Made by a program: the position numbers and the translations under genes
Shown here: piece after piece, positions 33,694 through 42,932 of the stretch
Position numbering within the stretch: position 1 is the first letter of the stretch
Layout of the letters: each line of letters begins with the position of its first letter
The notes under the pieces: model-generated
Seen by the model: only the letters and a program-made list of their open reading frames with translations
What the model was told of the DNA's origin: nothing
Database searches by the model: none
Origin: Methylosinus sp. H3A
Lineage (GTDB): Bacteria > Pseudomonadota > Alphaproteobacteria > Rhizobiales > Beijerinckiaceae
Length of the DNA stretch: 64,000 nt
NCBI RefSeq assembly: GCF_015709455.1
Contig: NZ_JADNQW010000003.1
Coordinates: forward strand, 1 to 64,000
Reading direction: 5' to 3'

Positions 33694-34685
33694 CGCGCCG
33701 CTCCCGTCGCGCTGCATGTCGCGCCGCCGAGAACGCAGAAGCGCGAGCAATGGACGTGATTGAGGCTCACGGGGCGCATCGCCTCCGTGAGGGTCGAGCC
33801 CATCTCGAACGCCTGCGCATAGGGCAATAGCGTACAGGAGACGACGATCGGCGTCTCGACGCCCTTGCGCTTCAACACCATGCGCGAGCGCGCGCACATC
33901 ATCTGCTCCGGCGACTTTCCAAGCACGGTCCAGCAGCTTTCGCTGATCTCGGGTGGATCGTCGTTCGCGGCCAGCTCGGGGAACAGCACGAGCCGCGCTG
34001 GATCATCGGCGTCGATGGCGACGCCGAGCGCGTCGAACAGATCGCGAAATCCCGCGCGCGTCTCGGCTTCGCCATCGCTCGACGCCATCCGCGCCGCGAC
34101 GGCGAGGTCGAAACGATTGGCGGCGAGCCAGAGCAATCCTTCGATGGCGGGCGCCCAGCTGTTCGGCCCGCGAATGGTCTCGTGATCCTCCGCCCGAAAA
34201 TGGTCGAGCGACACGCGGCACGCCAGCCGACCCGGAAAGCGCATGTTCAGCTCGCGCAGAGCGGGCGCGACGCGCTGCATCGGCCGCATCGCATTGGTCA
34301 GCACGAGAACGCGATGGCCTGCGGCGAGACTGTCCTCCACCATCCCGAGAAGATCGGGATTCATGAAGGGCTCGCCCCCGGTGAATCCGATCTCGAGCGG
34401 CCCTTCCGCAATTATCGCCGCCTCCTCCAGAAAGGCCTGAGCGTCCTCACGCGTAAAATAGGCCAGGCTGTCGTTCTTGGGAGAGGATTCGATGTAGCAA
34501 TCGCGGCAGCCGAGATTGCACAGCGTGCCCGTGTTGAACCACAGCGTCTCGAGGCGCACGAATGGCGCATGCGCGCGCCTCTCGCCGCGGGCGGTGACGA
34601 ACGGATCGCTGAATTTCGCCGGGCCCGAAGGCGCCCGAGAGGGATCGGCCCAGCCGGCCGCCATCTCGGAAGCATCGAATTGCAT
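33690..34685 (-). CDS. Radical SAM protein of the arsenosugar-type cluster
   Basis: A 331-residue radical SAM enzyme. The 4Fe-4S site is LCNLGCRDCYIESS (Cys56, Cys60, Cys63, the CxxxCxxC spacing), and GFTGGEPFMNPDL is the SAM-binding GGE region. The C-terminus has a further Cys cluster (HVHCSRFCVLGGATC) that could hold an auxiliary cluster. It is first in the operon leading to arsM and divergent from two arsenosugar-type glycosyltransferases. By context it may make the adenosyl/ribosyl-arsenic bond, as ArsS does, but the DUF3641 tail of ArsS is not evident. Confidence 0.85.
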   Translation of the reverse strand: MQFDASEMAAGWADPSRAPSGPAKFSDPFVTARGERRAHAPFVRLETLWFNTGTLCNLGCRDCYIESSPKNDSLAYFTREDAQAFLEEAAIIAEGPLEIGFTGGEPFMNPDLLGMVEDSLAAGHRVLVLTNAMRPMQRVAPALRELNMRFPGRLACRVSLDHFRAEDHETIRGPNSWAPAIEGLLWLAANRFDLAVAARMASSDGEAETRAGFRDLFDALGVAIDADDPARLVLFPELAANDDPPEISESCWTVLGKSPEQMMCARSRMVLKRKGVETPIVVSCTLLPYAQAFEMGSTLTEAMRPVSLNHVHCSRFCVLGGATCSATGAAR

Positions 34686-34799
34686 CCGCTCGCTCCTCTC
34701 TGCGTCTACCGCCTATTTCGTTCCCGACGGGTGAAATGTTTCACATATGCGTTTCAGACAGCCGTCCACAGCCAATTCCAAACAATGCTTCGGGCAGCG

Positions 34800-34825
34800 G
34801 TAACCTTTTTCGCTCTCGCAGCGAA
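34800..34825 (+). promoter_or_regulatory. σF-type promoter of the arsenosugar glycosyltransferases
   Basis: GTAACC at 34800-34805, 16 bases, CGAA at 34822-34825, 30 bp before the glycosyltransferase start codon. It has the same GTAACC as the bufferin promoter at 48703. Confidence 0.7.
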
Positions 34826-34855
34826 ATTCGGCCGTAGAGGAAGGGCTGCGAGCAG

Positions 34856-35521
34856 ATGAACTTATCCATCGTCATTCCGACACTCGACGCCGCCGCGACT
34901 CTGCCGCGAACGCTCACCGCGCTCGGCGCGGAGGACGATATCATTGTCGTCGACGGCGGCTCCGAGGACGCCAGTGTCGCGATCGCCCGCGCGTCCGGCG
35001 CGAGGCTGGAGGCCGCGCCTATGGGACGCGGTGTGCAGCTGCAAGCCGGAGCCGAGGCGGCGCGCGGACACTGGCTATTGTTTCTGCACGCCGATACGGT
35101 CCTGGAGCCGGGGTGGCGGAAGGCCGTCGAAATCTTCTGCGCCGATCCCGCCAACCGGCGGCGGGCGGCTGTGTTCCGTTTCGCGCTCGACGATGAGTCC
35201 GCGCAGGCGAGACGTTTGGAGCGCCTGGTCGCATGGCGTGTGCGGTGGTTGGGCCTGCCCTATGGCGACCAGGGGTTGCTGATCAGCCGCGCCTTTTATG
35301 ATGGTCTCGGAGGGTTTCGCTCGCTGACTCTGATGGAGGACGTGGACATGGTGCGGAGGGTCGGCGGCAAGCGGCTGACAGTTCTCCCCAAAACGGCCCT
35401 CACCTCGGCGGCGCGATGGCGCCGCGACGGCTGGACGCGGCGCAGCCTGCGCAACCTCGCCTGCCTGGCGCTCTATTTCCTCGGCGTTCCGCCGCATGTC
35501 ATTCGGCGCGTCTACGGCTGA
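34856..35521 (+). CDS. Family 2 glycosyltransferase, arsenosugar type (TIGR04283-like)
   Basis: A 221-residue GT-A glycosyltransferase: LSIVIPTLDAAATLPRTLTAL, the nucleotide-sugar DDIIVVDGGSEDAS, then FLHADTVLEPGWRKAV and a C-terminal RRDGWTRRSLRNLACLALYFLG membrane-near segment. It matches the type named rSAM/selenodomain-associated transferase 2, later linked to arsenosugar synthesis. It starts 30 bp after a σF-type promoter and is followed two bases later by the DUF2064 gene. Confidence 0.85.
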   Translation: MNLSIVIPTLDAAATLPRTLTALGAEDDIIVVDGGSEDASVAIARASGARLEAAPMGRGVQLQAGAEAARGHWLLFLHADTVLEPGWRKAVEIFCADPANRRRAAVFRFALDDESAQARRLERLVAWRVRWLGLPYGDQGLLISRAFYDGLGGFRSLTLMEDVDMVRRVGGKRLTVLPKTALTSAARWRRDGWTRRSLRNLACLALYFLGVPPHVIRRVYG

Positions 35522-35523
35522 CG

Positions 35524-36135
35524 ATGACGCTCGCGCGCCATCTCGTCATTTTCACGCGCTGGCCCCGATATGGCGCCGGCAAGCGCCGGCTCGCGGCCGA
35601 GATCGGAGCAATCGAGGCGCTGCGATTTCAGCGGACGGCGCTGTCCTTGATGCTCCGCCGCCTCGGCGCTGATCCGCGTTGGACCACATGGCTCGCGGTC
35701 ACGCCGGATCGCTCGGGGCCGTGGCCGGCCGGGTTCGGCATTCTCCCGCAAGGCCAGGGAAACCTCGGCCAGCGCATGGCGCGCGTCGCGCGACGGCCGC
35801 CGCCCGGTCCCGTGCTGATCATCGGCAGCGACATTCCGGGTATAACGAGGGAGATGGTGGCGCGCGGCTTCCGCGCTCTCGGCGACCACACGGCCGTCTT
35901 CGGCCCCGCGACCGATGGCGGCTATTGGGCGGTCGGCCTGCGTCGTCGCTCGCGCTTCCTGGCGCCGTTCGACGCGGTGAGATGGTCGACCGAGCACGCG
36001 CTCGCCGACAGCCTCGCCAATCTGACTGGATCATCGGTCGCGCTGCTCGACATGCTCGAGGATGTGGACGATGCGCGATCCTTCATCCGTCTGCGCCAGC
36101 GAGGCTTGCTCGACACGCATTTCGCGCGGCGCTGA
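35524..36135 (+). CDS. DUF2064 glycosyltransferase-like protein (TIGR04282-like)
   Basis: A 203-residue GT-A/nucleotidyltransferase-like protein: LVIFTRWPRYGAGKRRLAAEIG at the start, IIGSDIPGITREMVARGF and FGPATDGGYWAVGLR in the middle. It is the type called rSAM/selenodomain-associated transferase 1, usually paired with the transferase 2 gene, as here. Start at 35524 directly after the upstream stop; the longer frame overlaps it. Probably acts with the upstream enzyme in modifying an organoarsenic intermediate. Confidence 0.85.
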   Translation: MTLARHLVIFTRWPRYGAGKRRLAAEIGAIEALRFQRTALSLMLRRLGADPRWTTWLAVTPDRSGPWPAGFGILPQGQGNLGQRMARVARRPPPGPVLIIGSDIPGITREMVARGFRALGDHTAVFGPATDGGYWAVGLRRRSRFLAPFDAVRWSTEHALADSLANLTGSSVALLDMLEDVDDARSFIRLRQRGLLDTHFARR

Positions 36136-36175
36136 CGGATGGAGACTGTCGCCCCGCCGCCTCATCGGGCGAGCG

Positions 36176-37075
36176 TCAGAAATCCACAAAGGTCCAATCG
36201 CAGTCGCGCGCCGCGAGGTCGATCAGAGATCTCACTTTCGCCGACAGAAGCCGCGCGCTGGGATAGACGAAATGGATCGGCAGCGGCGCCGGCTCATAAT
36301 CGGCGAGCACGACCGCGAGCCTGCCGGCGCGGACCAGCTCGATGATCTGATAGCCGGCGGCGATGGTCAGCCCGCCATTGTTCTCGGCATGCCAGATCGC
36401 CGCCTCGGCGCTGTTCGTCACATAGGCGGGCGCCGCATCGACGTCGAAGCGTTCGCCGTCCGACCAGAAGCGCCAGCGGCCGGCCGGCGTCAGGGACGTG
36501 CAGGAAATCAACCGATGCTGCTCGAGATCGGCTGGCGTCATCGGCGCGCGTCTCGTCTCGAGATAGGCCGGAGAGCCGACGACGACCCGCCGCGTCGCGC
36601 CCATCCTGCGCGCGACCAGCGCGGAGTCGGACAAATGGCCGATGCGCAGAGCGAGATCGAATCCTTCTTCCACGAGATCGACGAAGCGATCGGAGAGCGA
36701 CAGCTCGACGGTGAGCTGCGGATGCGCGTTCATATAGCGGCCGATCAACGGCCCTATGTGCATGCGACCGAACATCAGCGGCGCGGACAGGCTCAGCCGT
36801 CCTCTCGGCGCGCTCTGCTCATTCTCGGCGACGCGCTCGGCCTCCTCGAGATCGGCGACGATCCGCCGGGCGCGCTCGAGAAAGCGCGCGCCTGCATCCG
36901 TGAGGCCGACGGAGCGGGTCGTTCGTTGCAGAAGCCGCACGCCGAGCCTTTCCTCGAGCGCGGCGACGAGTCGTGTCACCAGGGACGCCGAGACGCCGAG
37001 GCTTCGCGCCGCCGGCGCGAAGCCCTTGTGGTCGACGACCGCGATGAAGGCAGTGATCGTGTCGAAGCGGTCCAT
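36176..37075 (-). CDS. LysR-family regulator (second copy)
   Basis: A 299-residue paralog of the LysR at 19334-20236, beginning MDRFDTITAFIAVVDHKGFAP and closely alike throughout. It lies divergent from a DUF1348 gene rather than an AhpD-like gene. The upstream region keeps the 28-bp element of copy 1 (37120-37147). Likely regulator of the DUF1348/DsrE/flavin-binding set. Confidence 0.9.
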   Translation of the reverse strand: MDRFDTITAFIAVVDHKGFAPAARSLGVSASLVTRLVAALEERLGVRLLQRTTRSVGLTDAGARFLERARRIVADLEEAERVAENEQSAPRGRLSLSAPLMFGRMHIGPLIGRYMNAHPQLTVELSLSDRFVDLVEEGFDLALRIGHLSDSALVARRMGATRRVVVGSPAYLETRRAPMTPADLEQHRLISCTSLTPAGRWRFWSDGERFDVDAAPAYVTNSAEAAIWHAENNGGLTIAAGYQIIELVRAGRLAVVLADYEPAPLPIHFVYPSARLLSAKVRSLIDLAARDCDWTFVDF

Positions 37076-37119
37076 CAGATTGCTGCGCCTACCGCAACGA
37101 TGTCGTGCCAAGAAAGGCG

Positions 37120-37147
37120 ATTATCGTTTCGTCCGTCATCTATCATC
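37120..37147. promoter_or_regulatory. Conserved LysR-linked regulatory element (copy 2)
   Basis: ATTATCGTTTC, seven variable bases, ATCTATCATC, as at 20281-20308. Located between the LysR and DUF1348 genes. Confidence 0.5.
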
Positions 37148-37202
37148 TTCCGGGTGACAGGCAAAACGCCTCGCTCACATGCGCCGATCGGAGGAGGAAA
37201 TC

Positions 37203-37667
37203 ATGTCGAGACCGCCACTGCCGCCTTTCACCGCCGAAACCGCCGCCCAAAAAGTGCGCCTCGCCGAGGACGCCTGGAACAGCCGCGATCCGGAACGCGT
37301 CGCGCAGGCCTATTCGATCGACAGCCGCTGGCGCAATCGCGCCGAATTCATTGTCGGCCGCGAACGGATCGAAGCCTTTCTCGAGCGCAAATGGTCGCGA
37401 GAGCTGGAGTATCGGCTCATCAAGGAGCTGTGGGCGTTCCGCGAGAATCGGATCGCCGTCCGCTTCGCTTATGAATGGCGTGACGACAGCGGGAGCTGGC
37501 TTCGCTCCTACGGCAATGAAAATTGGGAGTTCGACGAGCAGGGCCTCATGCGCCTGCGCATCGCCAGCATCAACGATGTTCCGATCTCCGCCGCCGATCG
37601 GAAGTTCCATTGGCCGCTCGGCAGGCGTCCGGATGATCATCCGAGCTTGAGCGATCTCGGCCTCTGA
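37203..37667 (+). CDS. DUF1348 (SnoaL/NTF2-fold) protein, copy 2
   Basis: A 154-residue protein with the same residue pattern as 20968-21432 (MSRPPLPPF start, [21 protein letters not shown]). The start has GGAGGA upstream. Function unknown. Here the gene is first after LysR, with the AhpD-like gene of copy 1 missing, and is followed by a DsrE-family gene. Confidence 0.85.
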   Translation: MSRPPLPPFTAETAAQKVRLAEDAWNSRDPERVAQAYSIDSRWRNRAEFIVGRERIEAFLERKWSRELEYRLIKELWAFRENRIAVRFAYEWRDDSGSWLRSYGNENWEFDEQGLMRLRIASINDVPISAADRKFHWPLGRRPDDHPSLSDLGL

Positions 37668-37719
37668 CGGCGAGCGGACTCCGACTCGGTCTGATTTCAC
37701 ATCGACGCCGGTGGACAAG

Positions 37720-37740
37720 AGCGAGCCTTAGAGGCTCGCT
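37720..37740 (+). terminator. Terminator after DUF1348 copy 2
   Basis: AGCGAGCCT-TAG-AGGCTCGCT, nine-base perfect stem, equal to the stem after the DUF1348 remnant at 25376. Confidence 0.65.
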
Positions 37741-37783
37741 TCCAAAACATTCGGAAATTATCGGCAAACGCAAGGAGAAACCC

Positions 37784-38161
37784 ATGAGCAAGACCGCCAT
37801 CATCATCTATTCCGATCCGAAGCCCGGCTCCGAGGAAGCGCTCGGCCGCCTCTTCAACGGCCTGTTCCTCGCTTACGAGCTCAAGGAAAAAGGCAAAGAC
37901 GTCGCCGTCGTCTTCCAGGGCGCCGGCACGCGCTGGCCTGCGCAGCTCGTCAAGGCCGACCACGCGGCGCATGCTCTCTACGAAGCGGTGAAGGATGTCG
38001 TCGCGGGCGTGTGCGGCGGCTGCGCGGATGTCTTCGGCGCCACAGAGGACGCCCGCAAGACCGGACTGAAGCTCGATTACGAAAAGGCGATTCCCGGAAC
38101 GCCGGGCGTGCTCGATCTGTCGAGCTATCTCGACCAGGGCTACAGCCTCGTCACATTCTGA
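37784..38161 (+). CDS. DsrE/DsrF-like family protein
   Basis: A 125-residue protein with a DsrE-like sulfur-relay fold: TAIIIYSDPKPGSEEALGRLF, VAVVFQGAGTRWPAQL, then DVVAGVCGGCADVFGATEDARK, where a Cys pair (CGGC) sits at the usual active-site loop. DsrE relatives carry sulfane sulfur or bind hydrophobic thiols. AAGGAG upstream of the start. It is specific to copy 2 of the LysR/DUF1348 module. A hairpin follows the stop. Confidence 0.75.
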   Translation: MSKTAIIIYSDPKPGSEEALGRLFNGLFLAYELKEKGKDVAVVFQGAGTRWPAQLVKADHAAHALYEAVKDVVAGVCGGCADVFGATEDARKTGLKLDYEKAIPGTPGVLDLSSYLDQGYSLVTF

Positions 38162-38171
38162 TCTCCGTTCT

Positions 38172-38199
38172 GCGCCCGGCCGCTTTCGCGGCTGGGCGC
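38172..38199 (+). terminator. Hairpin after the DsrE-like gene
   Basis: GCGCCCGGCCGC-TTTC-GCGGCTGGGCGC, twelve-base stem with one G-T pair, 10 bp after the stop. Confidence 0.6.
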
Positions 38200-38230
38200 C
38201 CGCTCCCTCGACTCCGCCAAGGGATCGATC

Positions 38231-38836
38231 ATGGACAATCAACGCCCCAACAGCGACATCGCCTTCACCGAGACGGTGAAGCAGCTCCAGCGCCGCAATG
38301 GCTCGCGCGACGCCTACGCCAAAATGGAGGCGCGCGGCTGGCAGGACCGCATCACCCCTCAGCTGGCCGCCTTCATCGCCCAGCAGAACAGCTTCTACCT
38401 CGCGACCGTGAACGCCGAGGGCCAACCCTATATCCAGCACCGCGGCGGGCCGCGCGGCTTCCTCAGGCCGATCGACGAGCATAGCTTGGCGATGGCCGAT
38501 TTCAGAGGCAACCGTCAGTTCATCTCGCAAGGCAATCTGCTCGAGAGCCGCAAGGCGTTCATTTTTCTGATGGACTATGCGAACCGGCGCCGGATCAAGA
38601 TTTGGGGCGAGGCCTCCATGGTGGAAGGAGATGACGCCTTGCTCCGATCAGTGACGCCCGATGACTACGCCGCGGCGCCCGAGCGCGTGCTTTTGTTCAG
38701 GGTGTCGGCCTGGGACGCCAACTGCCCTCAGCACATTCCGCGCAAGATCGACGCCGACGAGGTCGACGATATGCTGGCGAAGCGGGATCGGCGAATCGCC
38801 GAGCTCGAAGCGATGATAGAACAGCTGCGGCGCTGA
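38231..38836 (+). CDS. Flavin-nucleotide-binding (PNPOx-like) protein, copy 2
   Basis: A 201-residue split-barrel protein, paralog of 21507-22136: FYLATVNAEGQPYIQHRGGP, MADFRGNRQFISQGNLLESRKAFIFLMDY, NRRRIKIWGEASMVEG, and a C-terminal coiled segment (MLAKRDRRIAELEAMIEQL). It likely binds a flavin and acts in detoxification with its neighbours. The 283 bases that follow (38837-39119) contain no gene I can recognise. Confidence 0.85.
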   Translation: MDNQRPNSDIAFTETVKQLQRRNGSRDAYAKMEARGWQDRITPQLAAFIAQQNSFYLATVNAEGQPYIQHRGGPRGFLRPIDEHSLAMADFRGNRQFISQGNLLESRKAFIFLMDYANRRRIKIWGEASMVEGDDALLRSVTPDDYAAAPERVLLFRVSAWDANCPQHIPRKIDADEVDDMLAKRDRRIAELEAMIEQLRR

Positions 38837-39119
38837 ACTCGATTCTAACTTGCGCCGAAAGTGAAATAGAGCTCGCGATTTGTAGTTCGTGCATGATGCT
38901 CCCGTACAGGGATGATCTAGCCCGGTCGAGAGTTCGATCGACTGCGCGGAATTGTTGACGGGCGCTCCGGTCAGTCTATCACCACGACGCGAGCCGTCCG
39001 GCGAACAGACGTAGTCTCTGTTTGGGTCGCTTGAGAGCTTCTATTCTTGGACCCGAGTCGACCAGGATGACAAACCTGTTACAGTTCATTGATTCTATCA
39101 TCCGGATGCAAGGGCCAAC

Positions 39120-40352
39120 ATGACCGTATTCGAGATAACCGCGGCCATCCTGACGCTGACAGCGGTCGGCGGATACCTGAACCAGAAATATCTCCAGTTC
39201 CCGGCGACGATCGGAATGATGGCCTTCTCGTTCTTGATATCTCTAATCGCTCTCCTGCTCGACAAAATGGGCTGGATGGATCTGTCTGTCGCCAGCGCCT
39301 TTGTCGGACAAATTGACTTCTCAGAAGTCCTCCTGCACGGGATGCTTTCGTTCCTGCTTTTTGCAGGGGCCTTGCATATTAATTTCGATGACCTGAACAA
39401 TGTTAAATGGCCGGTAGCGGTGCTCGCGACGTTTGGCGTCGTGGCGTCGACATTCATCACAGGGACCCTGGTCTGGTGGGGAGCCGACCTAGTTGGTTTG
39501 AGACTCCATTACCTATACGCGTTGCTTTTTGGCGCATTGATCTCTCCGACCGATCCGATCGCCGTACTCTCCATTCTCAGGGAGGCCGGGATCTCGAAAA
39601 GACTCTATGTCAAGATCGGAGCCGAAAGCCTCTTCAATGACGGCATCGGCGTCGTCGTGTTCCTCACCATTCTCGGTCTTGCGACTGGAGCACAGGAGTT
39701 GGAGTTCTCGACGGTCGCGTTGCTTCTCGTCCGAGAGGCGTTCGGCGGGGCAGTCCTGGGTCTTCTCCTCGGATGGATAACCTATCGACTGTTACGCTCG
39801 ATCGACTCTTATAAGGTTGAAGTGCTTCTGACGCTTGCCTTGGCCACGGGAGGCTATGTCATCGCCGACCTGCTTCATGTCTCGGGGCCGATCTACATCG
39901 TGACTGCAGGACTCGTCGTCGGCAACCACGGGCGGAACTTCGGCATGTCCGAGCTTACTCGAACTCGGCTCGACGACTTTTGGGAACTGTTGGACGAAAT
40001 CCTCAACGGCGTCCTATTCATACTGATTGGACTGGAGGTCATCGTCATCACGATCACAAAACAGCACATCCTGCTGGGCGGCATGGCGATAGCGGCGGTT
40101 CTGAGCGGGAGGATCGTCAGTGTGGGTGCCCCGATTAGCTTCGTGTCCCCGAGGCAGTTTTTGGACTGGAGAATGATCGGACTGCTCACATGGGGTGGGT
40201 TGCGTGGAGGCTTGTCTATCGCGATGGCGTTGGCGTTGCCAGCCGGCCCAGAGAAATCCATTATCCTGCCGATCACCTATATCGTCGTTCTGTTCTCCAT
40301 CCTTGTTCAAGGGCTGACCTTCCAATCCTCCCTAAAATTCTTGGTCAAGTGA
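39120..40352 (+). CDS. CPA1-family Na+(K+)/H+ antiporter
   Basis: A 410-residue membrane protein with about 12 helices of the CPA1/NhaP type. The ion site GALISPTDPIAVLSIL and the second conserved NDGIGVVVFLTIL are intact, and GGLRGGLSIAMALALP is the late conserved helix. It exchanges Na+ or K+ for H+. The codon and base use looks less GC-rich than the neighbours, which suggests separate acquisition. No obvious partner gene. Confidence 0.9.
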   Translation: MTVFEITAAILTLTAVGGYLNQKYLQFPATIGMMAFSFLISLIALLLDKMGWMDLSVASAFVGQIDFSEVLLHGMLSFLLFAGALHINFDDLNNVKWPVAVLATFGVVASTFITGTLVWWGADLVGLRLHYLYALLFGALISPTDPIAVLSILREAGISKRLYVKIGAESLFNDGIGVVVFLTILGLATGAQELEFSTVALLLVREAFGGAVLGLLLGWITYRLLRSIDSYKVEVLLTLALATGGYVIADLLHVSGPIYIVTAGLVVGNHGRNFGMSELTRTRLDDFWELLDEILNGVLFILIGLEVIVITITKQHILLGGMAIAAVLSGRIVSVGAPISFVSPRQFLDWRMIGLLTWGGLRGGLSIAMALALPAGPEKSIILPITYIVVLFSILVQGLTFQSSLKFLVK

Positions 40353-40542
40353 CGATGGTAACACGTCTCTCGTCAATGCGCTCCGACGACGGCTGTCGAC
40401 AAAAGCGGAGGAAGTTTCAAATGCCTCGTTCACGCGGCATGCACCAGAGTCCGCAGGGAGGAACAGGTCACCTTTCGAAAATTGGCCGCCCCTTGAACTC
40501 GATCATCGTGCTGTTCCGCCGTCCCTAGCCCTACACAGCCAA

Positions 40543-41202
40543 TCATAACCCCGGCCCGCGCCGCGCAAAATTTGCGACAGAACCGACAACTGCACCTATC
40601 CCGACGAACAAGCAAGCTGTCCCCAGATGCCAAATCAGAACCATCGCGGTGGCGTCCAATACATGAAATAGCGACATAGCGATCGCGGTAACCGCACCAA
40701 CAGCGAGACTGCCAGTGCAGATGACTTCCAACGGTCTGAGCAGAGCCACGCAGCGGAGCATGAGCAGAGATGCGAGCGATAGCGGCAGGCTCGTCAAAAC
40801 GAGGGTTGCAAAGCAGCGAGACGTTTCTCCCAAGGTGACGCCGCCTGGTTGCACGCTGATCCAGTTGGTGAGGCACTGATACCCGATGCCCGACATCCAG
40901 AGCGCAAGCGACGGAACGGGCAAGTAAATCCAATGCCGTGACCGATCGGGTAGGCTCAACATGAAGGCAGCCAGGATCGCTGACACCCCTGTCACAAGAG
41001 CGCTGATGAGATTCATGAGGAAGTTTGCTTGACGCAAACAGATCCCGAGTTCCGTCCGAAAGCCCTCGACAACAGCGAGCAGCGCGACGATAACTGCGGC
41101 CAGTAGTAGCCAACCAAATGCTCGAACGATGGGTGGCCGCAATCGCTGGACAGGTTTCAGATTGGCGGCTAGCAGCTCAATGAGCTCCGGCGTGGACGTC
41201 AT
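40543..41202 (-). CDS. nrsF: NrsF (DUF1109) membrane anti-sigma factor, copy 1
   Basis: A 219-residue inner-membrane protein with six hydrophobic helices and a short cytoplasmic N-terminus, the DUF1109/NrsF family that restrains σF. Two cysteines in a predicted periplasmic loop, Cys110 (GIGYQC) and Cys130 (SRCF), match Cys109 and Cys129 of the second copy; in Caulobacter NrsF, as I recall, two conserved cysteines are required for metal sensing. Its ATG overlaps the sigF stop (ATGA). With sigF broken, it has no intact cognate sigma at this locus. Confidence 0.9.
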   Translation of the reverse strand: MTSTPELIELLAANLKPVQRLRPPIVRAFGWLLLAAVIVALLAVVEGFRTELGICLRQANFLMNLISALVTGVSAILAAFMLSLPDRSRHWIYLPVPSLALWMSGIGYQCLTNWISVQPGGVTLGETSRCFATLVLTSLPLSLASLLMLRCVALLRPLEVICTGSLAVGAVTAIAMSLFHVLDATAMVLIWHLGTACLFVGIGAVVGSVANFARRGPGL

Positions 41203-41694
41203 ATGCCTTCCCTCGTCCCCGAAAGCTTCTTCCTGAGGCTGTCGAGGGCGCGATGGGTCGCAACCTTCATCGCGGTCACCGACATACCCGTGATCGACGC
41301 CGCTTCCTTCAAGGACATCTCCTTCAACTTGAGGAGCAGGATGGCTTCTCGTTGACGCATCGGCAAGCTGTCGACTGCCTCGTGGAGCGCACGGCGTTCA
41401 GAGCGCTGTTCTATGAGGTTCGCTTCTTCCGCGGGAAAAGTTTCGTGTTCGGCAGTCAGTGGTTCTTCGCGCGCCTTCAAACGCCCGCGTCGCCGAAGTC
41501 GGTCGATGATGCGACGATTGGCGATAGAGAAGAGCCACGGTCCGAATGGTCTCGTCGGATCGTAGGTTTCCCGCATCAGATGGACCGTCAGCAGAATATC
41601 CTGCACGGCATCCTCGATCTCGCTCGTGTCTCTATTGCGACGGGCGGCGAGGCTGTGAACCGCGCCGGGATCGCCGGAGGCCATTTGGTTTGAG

Positions 41695-42600
41695 TCACGC
41701 CGCGATGGCGGGCTCCTCGAGTTGCGCATAATAGCGCGCTTCGGCTTCGGCCGGCGGAATGTTTCCGATCGGCTCGAGCAGTCTTCGATTGTTGAACCAG
41801 TCGACCCATTCGAGCGTGGCGAACTCGACCGCTTCGAAGTTTCGCCACGGCCCGCGTCGCCAGATCAGCTCGGCCTTGTAGAGCCCGTTGATCGTCTCGG
41901 CGAGCGCGTTGTCGTAGCTGTCGCCGACGCTGCCGACCGATGGTTCGACGCCGGCCTCGGCGAGGCGCTCGGTGTATTTTATAGAGACGTATTGAACGCC
42001 GCGGTCGCTATGATGGACGAGGCCGCCGCCATGAACCGGCCGACGATCATGCAGCGCCTGCTCGAGCGCGTCGAGCACGAAGCCCGCATGCGCCGTGCGC
42101 GAGGCGCGCCAGCCGACGATCCGCCGAGCGAAGGCGTCGATCACGAAAGCCACATAGACGAAGCCTTGCCAAGTCGAGACATAAGTGAAGTCGGACAGCC
42201 ACAGCGCATTCGGCCGCGCCGCCCGAAATTGCCGGTTCACCTTGTCGAGCGGGCATGGAGCCTTGCGGTCGCTCACCGTCGTTTTGACCGGCCGGCCGCG
42301 CACGATCCCTTGCAACCCCATGTTCCGCATCAGCCGCGCCACCGTGCAGCGCGCGACCTTTTCGCCCTCCCGGTCCAACTGCTTCCACACCTTGCGTACG
42401 CCATAGACCTGGAAGTTCTCGTCGTAGACGCGCCGTATCTCTTTGCGAAGGACCGCGTCTCGGCGCGCTCTGGCCGAGGCCTTCGCAGGGTCACGCCGGC
42501 GCGCCGCATGCGCCCAATAGGTGGAAGGGGCGATCGGCAACAGCTTGCAGATCGGCTCGACCCCGTGCTTGTCCCGGTGATCGTCGATGAAGGCGATCAT
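41695..42600 (-). CDS. IS3-family OrfB (DDE integrase)
   Basis: A 301-residue catalytic subunit. The DDE residues are visible in [20 protein letters not shown] (D), [20 protein letters not shown] (D) and [19 protein letters not shown] (E). The N-terminal HTH_21 part begins [20 protein letters not shown]. Intact. Confidence 0.95.
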   Translation of the reverse strand: MIAFIDDHRDKHGVEPICKLLPIAPSTYWAHAARRRDPAKASARARRDAVLRKEIRRVYDENFQVYGVRKVWKQLDREGEKVARCTVARLMRNMGLQGIVRGRPVKTTVSDRKAPCPLDKVNRQFRAARPNALWLSDFTYVSTWQGFVYVAFVIDAFARRIVGWRASRTAHAGFVLDALEQALHDRRPVHGGGLVHHSDRGVQYVSIKYTERLAEAGVEPSVGSVGDSYDNALAETINGLYKAELIWRRGPWRNFEAVEFATLEWVDWFNNRRLLEPIGNIPPAEAEARYYAQLEEPAIAA

Positions 42601-42932
42601 TGTTTCGAGCGGCGGTCGAGCTCCGCCGCCGCAAAATAAGCCGACGCCTTGCGCAGGATATCATTGGCCTGCCGCAACTCGCGGTTCTCGCGCTCCAGCG
42701 CCTTGATCCGCTCGCGCTCATCCGTCGTCGCGCCAGGGCGGGCGCCCGAGTCGCGCTCCGCCTGGCGGACCCAGTTCCGCAACGTCTCGCCCGTGCAGCC
42801 GATCTTCGCCGCGATCGAGGCGATCGCCGCCCATTGCGAGGCATGATCGCCCCGGTGCTCCAGCACCATCCGAACCGCCCGTTCCCGAACCTCAGGTGAA
42901 AATCTGTTCGATGTCTTCTTCTTCGTATCCAT
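42597..42932 (-). CDS. IS3-family OrfA (helix-turn-helix)
   Basis: A 111-residue Orf[21 protein letters not shown], helix-turn-helix [20 protein letters not shown], and a leucine-zipper region [22 protein letters not shown]. It gives DNA binding to the OrfAB transposase. Its end overlaps the orfB start, where frameshifting or reinitiation makes the fusion. Confidence 0.9.
   Translation of the reverse strand: MDTKKKTSNRFSPEVRERAVRMVLEHRGDHASQWAAIASIAAKIGCTGETLRNWVRQAERDSGARPGATTDERERIKALERENRELRQANDILRKASAYFAAAELDRRSKQ

Noticed and set aside
32419..33759. A 446-codon open frame on the plus strand
   Set aside because: It lies antisense to the FAD reductase gene, which has all motifs of its family; long shadow frames are expected at this GC content.
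39056..39080. Minus-strand GTAACA with CGAC 16 bases later near 39075
   Set aside because: The -10 part does not match CGAA and no minus-strand gene begins downstream.
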